Shown one piece after another: positions 13,463-28,598 of a stretch of DNA of 64,000 nucleotides. This DNA comes from Albifimbria verrucaria (lineage: Eukaryota; Ascomycota; Sordariomycetes; Hypocreales; Stachybotryaceae), in the NCBI GenBank assembly GCA_020081605.1, contig JAHREC010000011.1:3844001-3908000 (forward strand), written 5' to 3'. The translations under genes and the position numbers were made by a program. The first letter of the stretch is position 1. Every line of letters starts with the position of its first letter. The notes beneath the pieces were generated by a model, which saw nothing but the letters and a program-made list of their open reading frames with translations, had not been told where the DNA came from and ran no database searches.

Positions 13463-15019
13463 CTATACAGCGGCATTGCTGGCGCATGTCCAGGGTTTCG
13501 TAAAGTCCTCCTCAACTAAAGACTCGATGGATGCCCATCCACCCAAGATGCAGATCAAGAAACCTGTCAGCAGCAGGAAGACGTTGGCGACACAGCTGAT
13601 AGTCTGTCTAGTGCTTGTGAACAGGTTGCCCCAGTTCATCCACAGCCAGAACAGGCCGGGAAGGCCGTACGAGAACCAGCTGACGAACAGCGCGGCGATG
13701 AGGCCCAGCAAACTGTTGAAGACGGGGATGGACTCGGCAATAACCATGGCCAGGACCCAGATGCCGAAGGTGATGCCGAACCACGCCAGGGTGGAGGTCT
13801 TCGTCCTGCGGACCATGTGCTTGCTATCACGGAAGATGCGCACGAAGATGTACTTAGCGGCAACGTGGCCGTAGATGACGCCAGCGATGACGATGGTTGG
13901 GATGGCAATACCCCAGATGGCCTTGCGCATCGTCATGGAGTTGGAAGCCGACAGAGCCGGGGAGGGAACATCAGGACCGACATAGATGTAGGTGACGACG
14001 GCGGCGATCAGGTACAGAGAGGTGTCGGTGATCTGGAGCAGAGCCAGAGCCTTGGGGAAGTCCTCGGGCTTCTTGAACTCGTTGATGACGCTGAAGAAGC
14101 AGGAGTGGCTGGCTAGACGGTGCGTTAGCTAATCATTCCAATAAACGTCATCGACTCGTGGATTTTAACTTACAGAATGCAATGGAGATGTTGGTCACGG
14201 CCAGGAAGCCGCTGGTGAAGGGAATCTTGCGGACGATTTCGATGACGCCGTCGCCGATGGGTCGGTTGACACCGACGTCACCAACGGTCATCAGGGTAGC
14301 GAGGATGATAGAAATGCATGCTGGGGGCAATTGTTAGCAACGTGGACACAGAGAAAGTGGTTTTGGGGAAACTCACAAACAAAGGACATCCAGCTAGTGT
14401 ACTTGAGGGTTCGGGGCAAGTTCAGAACCCAGAACAGGCCCAGGCCGACAACAGCCCACACGATGGTGCAGGTGGAGCTGTTGGTGAGCGTGTTCATGCA
14501 GATGGTCCAGCTCAGAAGATGGCCACCCATGACGAAGACCTGGAAGACGACCTGGGCCCAACCAAAGAGCTCCTGGAACAGGGGCCGAGGCCGTGGGGCT
14601 TGCCGATGATCTCGAGGGCGTCACCGAAGTTCTGGACGAAGGGGTACTGCTTGTGGAACTCGGCGAGCATGAGGCCGGAGTATGTGGAGAGGAAGGCCAT
14701 GACGAGGATGAGGACGATGCCGGGCGCGAGGCCGAGAGTGGCAACGACGGAGGGCAGCGACAGGATACCCAGGAGACGGTCTCGGCGACGAGGACGATAC
14801 CACCTTGCCTGTAACGAGATTGTTAGTCTGTGATTCAAACGAGAATATATGTTTCAGTCCGGTGCTGCCATACCACCAGGTCAAAGTCTTGTAATCGATC
14901 AGAGCACCCTCCTGCGAATCGCCCGCGGCGATGGTCGAATCCTTCTCAACATTCTTCTTGTTGTTGTTGGCCTCGACGTCGATTCTCGAGTCGGCTTCTG
15001 AAATCTCCGAAGGTGCCAT
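13463..15019 (-). CDS. AAAP-family amino-acid permease (two frameshifts)
   Basis: Plasma-membrane or vacuolar amino-acid/H+ symporter of the Mtr/N-type neutral amino-acid family. Minus-strand exons: 15019-14874, 14808-14377, 14320-14174, 14112-13463. The expected product is 458 residues with about eleven membrane segments and a soluble acidic N-terminus ending in LTWWQGG. Family features are ETVSLGILSLPSVVATLGL in TM1, the PRTLKYTSWMSF segment, FKKPEDFPKALALLQ, and GPDVPSPAL. One C is missing near 14774 (GTCTCC|TGGG) and one near 14583 (GGCCCC|TGTT). With both restored, exon 2 closes exactly (phase 2 in, phase 1 out). The substrate cannot be told from sequence. A 16-base triplicate repeat lies about 300 bases upstream of the start. 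Confidence 0.9.
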
Positions 15020-18000
15020 GTTTGCTAAAGAGCAAGCGAAACGAGGGTCTCGCGAAGGCTGTGTATGGGACAGGATAGATCAACTAGACCTTATACCAGA
15101 AACGAGTCGGTATGGTCTTTTGCAATCCCAACGAATAGACAGGTGGCGATACAAAGATCCGTGGGAGCCGTGCTTCCAAAGAATGAGCAGGCTCAGTTCT
15201 CGTCCTTATAAGGGATGAGATGTAGTAAAAGAAAGAAAGAATGAATAGAGGAGTTGTTCTCCGAGATAACTCCCCAAGGGTATCGCCAGGTGTTCCCGAA
15301 TTCCAACAGCCGCGAAGAGATGCCGTGTAAAGGAGATGCCGTGTAAAGGAGATGCCGTGTAAAGAATAAAAGAGGAAGGACGGAAGCGGAACAGAAGGAA
15401 ATTATGGACTGGCAAAAGAAGCTTTTCAACAAAGCGTCGCATCCGCTATCGGGCTTGAAGTCTAAGTGCCCGGTCGTGGGACGCGGTGGCCTCCGCCTCC
15501 CGCACAAGGCGAGGCCGGCCTTCGCCTCCCCGATAGGGCGCTACCGGCAGTGATGCAACGTATCTTGGTCACTTAACGGCCCTGGTTCGAATTTTCTAGC
15601 CCATCCGATGTCGCTGGCCGGACTAGGAATTCTCGTATGGTAATAGTTACCACACCGAGACCGCCGGCGCGGCGCTCGCTGGACGCTGACTCGACGGTGC
15701 AACGGCCTCGGGGCCCACCATGTGGGGCAGAAAACCGGAGCCGCCGCCCTGTTGTCACAAATTAATATGTCATGGCTCCGTACAAATTCTCCGTCTTGGG
15801 ATCACCGACGACGCCGCCAAAACGTAATGAAAACCTAAGCCACCCTGCACCAAGGGTTTTGAACAGTCTGGGGAAAAGAGAGAAGACCGAGCCTGGCTTG
15901 CCTGGGCTGACAAAGGCCAGCTTTTGATTAGTCTTTTGCTCCGGTGCACTTGTCCGTCTCATGCGCCCATAACGATCTAGATCGGCCTTGTTCCGGGGAC
16001 GATTTGCCTGGCTGCGAAGCTATCCAGCGTGGCGTTCCAGGCCCTGGAGCGCCGTGTCCGGAAGCCCAATACCGGAGTGGCGATCGGCGTCCCGCACTGC
16101 ATGCTCGCCCAGCTGGATACGACCTTAGTGACTGTGACATAGGTGATGTGCATATCCTGCCGGGGTTGCGATGTCTTCTCGCCGAGCGGTCCGATCCGGC
16201 CTTGGCTCCCCAGACATTCGGTGCCTTCTCGTTGACGCCAGTCCCCGGTATCGTCCTCTAGGAGGGCCACCGCTGCGCATGGCATGATTGCGCCTACTGT
16301 TTAGATTTGTTCTCGAACCCGGTATTAAGGGGTATTCCTTCTAGTGGTGATTTCCCCGAGATGTCTAAAAGCTGGGTCAGGAGCAGCACAAGCATTGACG
16401 CACCCGTACCCACAGCCCGACCAGGATAACGTCGCCTCGTTATTGCGGCCTCGTCAGCTCGGCACAAGGCCTTCCATGCTCTACATAGTATCTGCATAAC
16501 CTGTGCAGAGCCTGACCGACGATATGCAACTATGTGTCAAGGTCTAACCTAAACCAGAGACGAGAAGTCGCTGCTACAGCCGACGCAAGCCTTGAATCGA
16601 CAGCTAAACAGGAGTTCCCCGGATTTGCAGCACGTCAAGAACTCACTACTGACGATATTCTAAATTCGGTTCGTCGATTTACGTATTCATGTGTCATCAA
16701 ACCTCGTATATGTATCCCATTTGAGCGCCATTCCAATGCCGTCTTCAAATGAAACGTACGATTACGTCTCCGCTTCAAACTCCTCATTGACCATCATCGG
16801 CATTGTGGTCTAATCTCCTTGAAAATTACCGAATCGACTTATCCGAAAGTGAATAGCCGCTCATGAAAGTGACCCTGGCGTGACAACGGCGTTCTTTTGT
16901 CTCCGCTCCCTTACTCCAGATCTGCGGAATATCTCCCTTCTCTCGGCTCGCAGGCTCACTCTTCTCTGTAACATTACCGAATTCCACGGCAATAACTATA
17001 GAAATAAGCTTTTCCCCGCAACTCCTAAAGAACCTCGGTTAGGTTCGGGAGATTAATAGCTTCTATACAGCTTCGGCACTTCGTCACTACACTTGCCTAG
17101 CCCCATTGTTCTATACCCACGTTAGCATCGTCGACATTACCCCAGATTCCAATGACTCTCAGACCGCCAGAAGCGACAACAAATACATTGTTAGATGGGG
17201 TATATCTCATAGGGATTGTCACCCTTGGGGTCGAATCTAACCACCAGAGAATCGCTCGCCTCGGTAATTTTGCGATGACTCGAGTTGAATGTTCACAACA
17301 CCCACTTGTCCTCCCATTATTGATATATTCTTCACGACTCTCAAGCTGTTTCCTAGACTTTGTGGCTTACTTTCATAAACTGGCCTGCCCATTATATCGT
17401 TTATGACTGTCCATACTCTTTGATCCCATGAGCCAGAGCCAGTTGAGTTACCCTATACAGCACTGGCTGCAACAACATGCATTGGTATTTCATGGACCGT
17501 GATCCGCTCTCACTTTGACAGGTCCGCTTGGAAGACTCTTATAACGGATGGCCTAGGCCTGATTTTTCGTTGCGACTGCAGTGTCGCTGTGCGTAACAAA
17601 GCCCCAGGGAGGTACACCGGCACGTTTGGCACGAAAATGATTGCTTTTCCCTGGGCAAACTGATAGCATGGTGTTTTAGTCATGCCTGTTAGGATACTCG
17701 ATGGAACCTTGCCAGAGGACATAAAAAGGCGGAGCAATTCTCTTCCCGGTCATAAATTGTCCCATACTGAGCAAAGGCACACGTGTTCAGCGGATGAACA
17801 AATGCCAGGGTCGCAGTGAACCGTATCTGATTGTGTTTAACTGGCCCTGAGAATAACCAACGAGGTTCAGTCCTGAGAAATTAGAAGCTGAATGACTGTA
17901 GCTGACCCGAACTGGAGAAGATAGGCTTGTTCACTGATATGCGAGTCATGACGCCCAACATAGGTAGCGAGCTGCTGCTGCATATCGCACGTTTAACTCT

Positions 18001-21000
18001 ATCCCTCTCAAGCTCGAGCCCACCGTTCTTCTATTGACTGGGCTACTGCAGGTTCTTGCAGCCCATAGGCTCTTGTGGCTTTTCCCTATAATTACTACAC
18101 GCATCACGGGCTGGTTGAGATACAGAGCCTGAAGATTGTGGGAAAGCGACCGAGGGCCCTGTAAGCAGACTCGAAGCTGACAGTTTGCTACATGTGGAAT
18201 CAGATGAGATTTCAACATCTTCTGGTAGGTGAGCAATGGACAAATTGTCTATTGGCAAGTGTTACATGGGGATGTGATTGGATATCATCCACACACGTGA
18301 GGTCAATCTGTTCACCACACTTGATCCAAGCCGTGGAGCTTCGAAGTGCGGTCAGCATTCCGCTTAGGGCCATTATTCGGACTCCAACCCAGATGGATAA
18401 GGATTGAAATGAATGCAAAACAACCTCCCTATCGTATCAGACCTAGAATTTGGTCCTTGGTTCGTGTGGGATAGGCAGACTCTGGTTCTCGAGCTTGGCC
18501 ACCTGTTACTGACTACCCTATACTCGACATGGGGCTGTTCTTTCAAGACGGTTCTTGCCTTGTACTGCCCAATCGATGACTGGGATATCCGTACTTGAAC
18601 CCAGCAAGCCTTTCTCCGTGATCTGGACCAGAAAGAGGTAAAATGATTCATGAATGATATTGTCATCGAAAGACCTGTCGTTTGTCCAGTCCCATAAAAG
18701 GAAGCCTCCTGTGGAGTGAAACACACCGTTTCCAATAGGGGCACTCTCCATATCAAATTCTGTCAGATCATTGTTAATTCCGGATAATCGTCTTCAATTG
18801 TCTCAGGTGAATGATCGGAAATCGCCTGAGCCTGGAAATCCATGGGACGCCATCACCAGAATAGATAAACACATGGGTCTTCAAATGGACTACTGCACTC
18901 GTACAGCTTCCCGGACAGGCTTATGCAGAAAGATCCTCGCTCAGGGTCCATAGCCCTCAACAACAGACGTGGGACTCTTGCCAGGGGTGGAGCCCTTTCC
19001 CTTTGCCTACCGCTGGGACTCCGAGAAGGATTAGGAGTTGTCAACATGCTGACGTTGCGGTGATGACCGGTCTCAGAACATGCGGGTTACAATAATCGAA
19101 TTCATGGCGAAGCCGACATATATTCATGGCAAAGTCTCGAGGTTGGTGGAACAGATCACGATTTGAATACTCCGCAAGTGGAGTACATGGTAGACTGTCT
19201 CGGATTGAACCTGTGGCTCGTGATCGCCTGACCTTTTGACCAGGGCCAGGAATGTTCAACTCCTGGCTAGCTTGTTTCTCGAGTTGCAGCTACTCCTAGC
19301 TCAGCGATCGCCATAGGCTGAGGAGTGATGCGGAAAGGCCATTGCTAAAACCTGATGCAAAAGCTGGCAAAGGGCTGTGCATGTTTGGATCCCCTTCCTC
19401 GTCGCGCATGGTCTGAGTAAGGCAAATATGATGCAGGGAGTGCTTGACGCGCGCCAATTTACTGCACAAGCGCTGGCGATCCAGGCTCCGCACGCAGAGC
19501 AAACCGCGCCGGCTGGTTTGCTCCCCGGATCGAATAGGCCGGACAAGACCGTAGATGTCCTGAGTCTGCGCAAATGATTCCTTGATTTGGAAGTGGAACG
19601 ATGTTGCATTTGGGCACATCAGCATTTGCATCGGGCATGTGGTGGCACCGTGCCTGGACATGCGGAGGGGCTTGACGTGTTCATGGACATGGACGGGAGT
19701 GCAACAGCATGTCTCAGACATCCGGACGTGACAGGAAAATGGAGGCAAACGACCCGCACTGTACACGACTGCCACGTTGGGGTGAGTCTTGACGAAGAGG
19801 CTGGCGCACCCCGTACAGTGCGGGCAGCTAGCCAGCCGGCGAAGGCTGGTAGGCCAGCTCAGCCAAAGGTTGGGCTTGTGCGGGCGGGTGGCTGGTTCCC
19901 GCTCCTAGCAATAGCTAGCTGGGCGTCGGGGCACATGGCTGTAGGTTTCGAAGAACAGTTCATGCGACAGACTAGTTAAGCCGACCGTTTGTTGAAAAGA
20001 AAGGAGCCATGTCGTGGGAGTCCTGCGGGCAGCAATACCTGACCAAGTGGTACTGTATGCAGGTAATGCCTCATCTCATGCCGTGGGTGAACGAGGGGTT
20101 CAAGCGCACGTTGTGTGTCTCTGTCAGCAAGGTGGCTTGCCGTTGTGATCAAACCCGTGGCACCAACTGCGCCATTTGATGGTGGAGCCCAATGGAGACG
20201 CCGAACAGATCCGTTGCTCATAGCTTTGAGGGGAAAGATCTATGAGCTCGCACGCAGTCAGCAAGCAGGCAAGGCCCTTGTTGAGAAGGGTCAGTGAGTC
20301 GATGTAACAGCGGTATCACTAATGATGCTCGAGGTTTCCCTCGTCATTACGATCATGTCCGCCATCCTATACCAGGACGCATAAGATGTCGCTTGCAGCA
20401 ATATGCAGTTGCAGTGATGATTGCCAACGCAACATGGACACAGTGTGCGTGTGGCAAGTAGCCCACCCTGCCGACGGATGGCTCGAAGGCCTTAACCGCA
20501 CAGGACGGACCAGGTTGGCTCGGGCCGCGGGATCACCTTGTTGATAACCGTAACCTTTTTTTTGCTCGGGGTGGCTAGAAGACAGACCACCGCAGAGCTG
20601 AGGGTGTCGTTAATGGAAACGCACCGCGATGAGATCTTGCTTGCACGATGCTAGATGTCGCCATCCCTCAGCCGTTGATCTGTCTTGACGAGGCTCAGCT
20701 TACGACACACTGACGGCTACTGCATGCGATGAATCTGTCGAGGCTCTTGCCTTGATCATGGACGAGTCGACGAAGGGAAGATGATTGCAATGGGCGACAG
20801 TGGGCCACTTTCGCTCATGTGGACACGAGCGATCGTATTGATCGTGCCTCAACTCCCCGCCCATGGCGCAGCCGCCGTCGTGAGCTTGAGGCAATAGGAT
20901 CGTATGCTTTTGATCCTATTCGACGGGGAAAGAGCGTGGGACAGAGGCCGGTCCCTGTTCGATGTAGACGGGTAGGTGGACAGTATCCGGGCCAGATGAA

Positions 21001-21865
21001 GGCCGACAGATCTAGATGGGGCTTACACAGATGCATGACTTCGGTAGTCGTAGGTACTAACCAGCCTCGATAGTATCTTTTGCCGTTTTGGGCGACCCGG
21101 TGGATTGATGGTGCGAAGTGTCCGTCGTTGACGGTTCGCCTGCGTGCATCGTTAGGCTGGTTCGGAAGTGGATGGAGTAGGCAGTGTGTGTGAGCAGGTT
21201 GAATAGGAAGCAGCCAATGTGCGTTGATGATAGTGGTAGTGGTGGTGGTGGTGGTAGTATGTAGTGCAAGCAAGTAGGTATTTTTTTCACTTTACGCGCT
21301 GGAACCGTACTATCAGTTACTGTTTGAAAAGGCCTGGCATCACTGTAGAGGGTTAAAAAACCCACACATTTTGGGAGGGGCCACACACTTTCACAGAGCA
21401 AGGGTCTCGCTCCGTGCCAACGCAGCGACGCACTGTGGGCCTGCAACCAGCCCATCTCTCGACGCACCTCTGATTGGGCCTGGGGGCGGGCGGGCGGGCT
21501 CTCACAGCGCTACCTTGGCCCTCCCTTCCCTGCTGATCGCCCTTTCTAACAGGCCCGGCCGATGCTCCACAGGCTTGCAGCTGCACCTAAGGCTGCTTGG
21601 CGGCGCCCATTGGCTGTAAGTCCCGGTTGGGGCTGGTTGAGCTTCACCGCTTCTTCCCCCATCTACAACCACCCTCTACTTCCTCTGACCACCTCGCATG
21701 CCGCTGTCCAGGCCCTCTCGTCTACTCTTCTTCCCCGGCTGCACCCTGATCTCCCTGTCCTTCTCCCTTACACATACTCATGAAAGAGCGGTGTCGTCCG
21801 CCTTTCTCCTACAATAGCACGATCCTTCGCATCCAATCCTCCTTTCGAGGTTTTGCTTTGCCAGA
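15020..21865. other. Long gene-poor stretch (6.8 kb)
   Basis: It begins with the permease promoter and ends with the CT-rich leader of the Zn-cluster gene. Between them I see only short unrelated open frames. A possible relic reading frame lies on the minus strand at 18518-18751. No terminal repeats, transposase or reverse-transcriptase motifs are recognisable by eye. An old, decayed mobile element cannot be excluded. Confidence 0.5.
15317..15364. repeat. Three perfect tandem copies of a 16-base unit
   Basis: GAGATGCCGTGTAAAG is repeated three times head to tail (15317-15332, 15333-15348, 15349-15364). It lies about 300 bases upstream of the permease start codon and could be repeated regulator sites or simple slippage. 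Confidence 0.9.
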
Positions 21866-24643
21866 ATGACCCTCGAATTCACAGCCAACGGCGGGGCGGA
21901 TGCCTTAATCGATCTAACCTTCGACGCGCAGCAGCAACACCAGCACCAGCACCAGCACCACCCGTACCAACAGCACCAGCAGAGCCATCAGGGCCAGCAT
22001 CAGCACCAGCACCAGCACCAGCACCAGCACCAGCACCAACACCACCAGCACCACCAGCTCCAGCAAAGACAGCTCCACCGCCAACAACAAGTTCTCGCTG
22101 CCGCTGCCGCTGCCGCCGCCTCGTATCCATATACCACCACCGCACACTCTAGTCCCTCGACCACCTCGAGTATCATGCCAAACCAGCGGTCTTGGCCGCT
22201 TCCCCTGGATATGGCGGCCACGAACAATCAAGGCCCACCGACTTCCCTGAGGAGTTGCACCAAGCTACCTCTCCACTGTCAAACACGTCAAGTCCGCACA
22301 GTCAACATTCTTCACTACAGCACTCGCCTTTCCAGGCGAGCCCGAATCCCTTGACCGATTGGGCCCTTCAGCAGCAGCAACACCAGCAAGCCGTCGCTGC
22401 CGCTGCCGCTGCCGCCGCCCAGCAACACCAACAGCAGCAGCAGCAACAGCAGCTTCCCGCTGCCGACTTGACCCATTTCATCCAAGATCCCACTCTCATG
22501 AGCTTCAACACATTCCCGGCCGGGTTCCAGCCGACCCCACTCGACTATTTGCCCTCGACAACCCAGGCTGCATTACAGGCTAGCCTTCTAGAGTCTACCT
22601 TTGGTACCATGCCATCCTTGGAAGAGACAACCCAAGCCATGCAGTGGGGAGGCGCTGGGATGGAGAACTGGCAGGAGTTTCAGAGCACTTTGCAGATGGA
22701 TGGCCTCCCCGCCTCGATAGCGTCGGCAGCAATTCACCCACAGGCACCTACCTCGAGGTTCTTTCGCTTCCATCTTCCACCGGCGATGGTTGGGCCATGG
22801 TTGACTGGGGCCACCACGGTCTGGACCAATTCCAGCATGCACAGGCTCAGAACGCGGCCATCTTCAACCCCTCGCAGACCCTCCACCTGAGAACCAATTC
22901 TGATTCTTCCGATGGAGGCAATTCTTTGGAATTCGGAAGCTTTGAGGAGATCACACCTTTCCCATACTCACCCTTCTCTCCTGATTCTGATGGCTACGGC
23001 GAGAGTGGCAACAACAGCAACAACAACAACGCGAGCAACAGCGCCAATAGCAACACCAACAACCACCGCAATTGCTACTCAAGCGAAGGCCACCATCACG
23101 ACACAGTGAGCCCTGCCGCCGCCGTTGCCCCAATGCCTATCAAGTCTGAGCCTGCCACCCGCCACAGCCCTGGCAGTGGTGCCGGGTCTACTTCGCCACC
23201 TTCTACCACCGTCAGCACTGCTAGCCGCCGCAATTCTGGCCCCGCAAGAGCCCGATTGCCAAAGCTCCTAAGCCGGTTGTGCGTCGGATATCCAACGGTA
23301 AGAAGGACGGCACTGTGGTTGAGAAGAAGGTTGGCCGTAGAAAGGGCCCTCTCCTGCCAGAGCAGAGGAAGCAGGCCAGCGAGATCCGAAAGCTCCGAGC
23401 TTGCCTCCGCTGCAAGTTCCTTAAGAAAACTTGCGATAAGGGTGAGCCTTGCGCTGGATGCCAGCCATCGCACGCTCGCTTGTGGCAAGTTCCCTGCACT
23501 CGCATTGACATCAAGGATATCGGCTACTTCATGAAGGACTGGAAGGCCGATTACGAGAGGCATATGGATCGTGGCGTGTCCGTCTACAACGTCAAGGGGT
23601 TTGCTCAGAAGGAGACGCTTATGTGGATCACTCACGGTTATGGCTTTGCTCTGCCTGTTATGGTCCGAGAGGTCTTCGTGGCGGATGAGAGCTGCTTCTC
23701 TGTCGAGTGGGTCGAGTCGTGCCTTACGGATCAAGAGCCTATCGACTTTGAAGCACGTACCGAGAAGCTTGATGTCGGTGCTGAGGGTGTCCGCATTGAT
23801 GCCTTGGCCGAGTACCTGGACAAGCACATCGATGGTCCCTTCGAGGACTTTATTGATGACCATTTCGAGGGCACACCCTTCATCACTGAGATCCTCAAGA
23901 CGGCCCACCGCTATTATGTCAAGGAGAAGCTCCCTGTCATCCGCAAGGCTCTGAAGCTTGTGCTGGCCTACAACCTGACAATGCACATCACCATGGTCGA
24001 GAGCCAAGGTTCCGAAGTTGTTCTTGATGGCCAGATCGATGACGAGGACTCCAAATACTATGGACGTACCGTTGCTCCGGTCATGATCAACTTCCAGATC
24101 AAGTGCGCTCTTGCCGACATGTGGCGTGAGCTCCAGAAGGATATCCTGGAAGAGCTTTCGTCGCTTTACTCTGGTGTATACAGTGGCGAGAAGATGAAAA
24201 ACTGGCCGACAATCTTCATGCTGGCGTCCATTCTCCTGGCCGTCTGGGAAGAGATGCAGTTCGACTGCCACTATCGCGTACCCGACCCGGCAGCCGTGAA
24301 CAAGTTCTGCACGGACATGGAGACGACTCCCGTGGGAGTCATTGTGGGTCTTTTCCATGCCATCTCGCAGAAGCTTCCTGCGTTCACCGACTGGGACACG
24401 CGCAAGCACGGGCACTTGCTCCATAACAACACAGCTGTCTGTGAGGCGATGACTGAAGTGCGACAGCATGTCATCAAGCACGGTACGTATCCTTTCTCAA
24501 GAAAATTTGACGTTGAATCAAGCCGACTAACTTGTATCACAGAGGCTTACCTCAGAACCCGCAAGGAGACCAAGTTTGATCGTTATGACTTCGACTCACT
24601 GTCGAACAAGTTCCTGTCAAAGCTTGTCATCCGGGCCAACTAA
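21866..24643 (+). CDS. Q/H-rich fungal Zn-Cys transcription factor (three frameshifts)
   Basis: Exons 21866-24482 and 24543-24643, with intron GTACGT..CACAG. The expected product is about 906 residues. The N-terminal third is low complexity: alternating Gln/His runs, Ala runs and a second poly-Gln tract. A basic linker (KKVGRRKGPLLPEQRKQ) precedes a Cys6 motif, CLRCKFLKKTC then DKGEPCAGC and a last Cys after 11 residues. The spacing CX2CX6CX5CX2CX11C has a longer last loop than classic Zn2Cys6. About 380 well-formed helical residues follow to the C-terminus. I recognise the type (a conserved fungal protein annotated as a C6 factor) but not a named gene. Single bases are missing near 22187, in 22735-22800, and near 23251 (CCCGC|AAG). 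Three restorations close the frame with exon 2. Confidence 0.8.
21930..22080 (+). repeat. Coding CAGCAC repeat (Gln/His tract)
   Basis: Imperfect CAGCAC hexamers with CAA and CAT interruptions inside the N-terminus of the Zn-cluster gene. They encode alternating Gln and His. A second, CAG-rich tract lies at about 22370-22460. Confidence 0.85.
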
Positions 24644-27988
<3,345 letters not shown>

Positions 27989-28598
27989 GCTAGCGGATGA
28001 TTGCGACATAACGATGCTGGTGGTACCAGTTGCATGGCGTTAACGGTTATGACAATGGTTTAGGCGATTTGGGCATTGTTGGCATTTTTGGCCAATATAT
28101 ATACACTTTAGGCAGTTGCCTGCGCTTCATAACTGGGCGCAAATACAGACTATTTCAGTCCGTAACTCTTGTTCCTACTTCGTGACATGTGGTGTGAAGT
28201 GAAATTATGTTTTGTCCCCATCGTGAAGTGATGATAACAGTGGACCGTAGACGGATAGCAAGCAACCTTAGTGGGGTCGGTGCCACATGGGTAGATCCCT
28301 TGATGGTGGGGCATTGCGTAGCCACATCAGTATTTCTGCCAGACTCTAGAGCTCGTTGGGAACTTCCCTTTGACACATCAACCATTCAGCCCCAGTGCCG
28401 CCGTTTGGGCTCGGTGACTGCGCAAACCTCTCAGTCATGCGCGCAACGGCTGGATCCTTATCATACTTTCACGACGTTCTCTTACCGCCTTGATATTGTC
28501 ACGCGGGTGCTACAGGCAGCCGTTCGGGACCTTGCATCTACTTTGTCAGTCGCTTCAATCCTCAGGCGCGCGAGCTTGGGGTAGGAGACGAAAAGGCT
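27989..28598. other. Intergenic
   Basis: 3' flank of polyubiquitin and 5' flank of the RING gene. Nothing recognised beyond an AT-rich run near 28094-28106. Confidence 0.5.

Noticed and set aside
15580..15620. GGTTCGAATT, like a tRNA B box
   Set aside because: No paired acceptor or anticodon arms could be laid out around it.
23096..24481. 461-residue open frame antisense to the Zn-cluster gene
   Set aside because: It lies opposite a clearly coding frame with a Cys6 motif and strong codon bias. Such bias often leaves the complementary frame open. No domain is visible in the antisense product.
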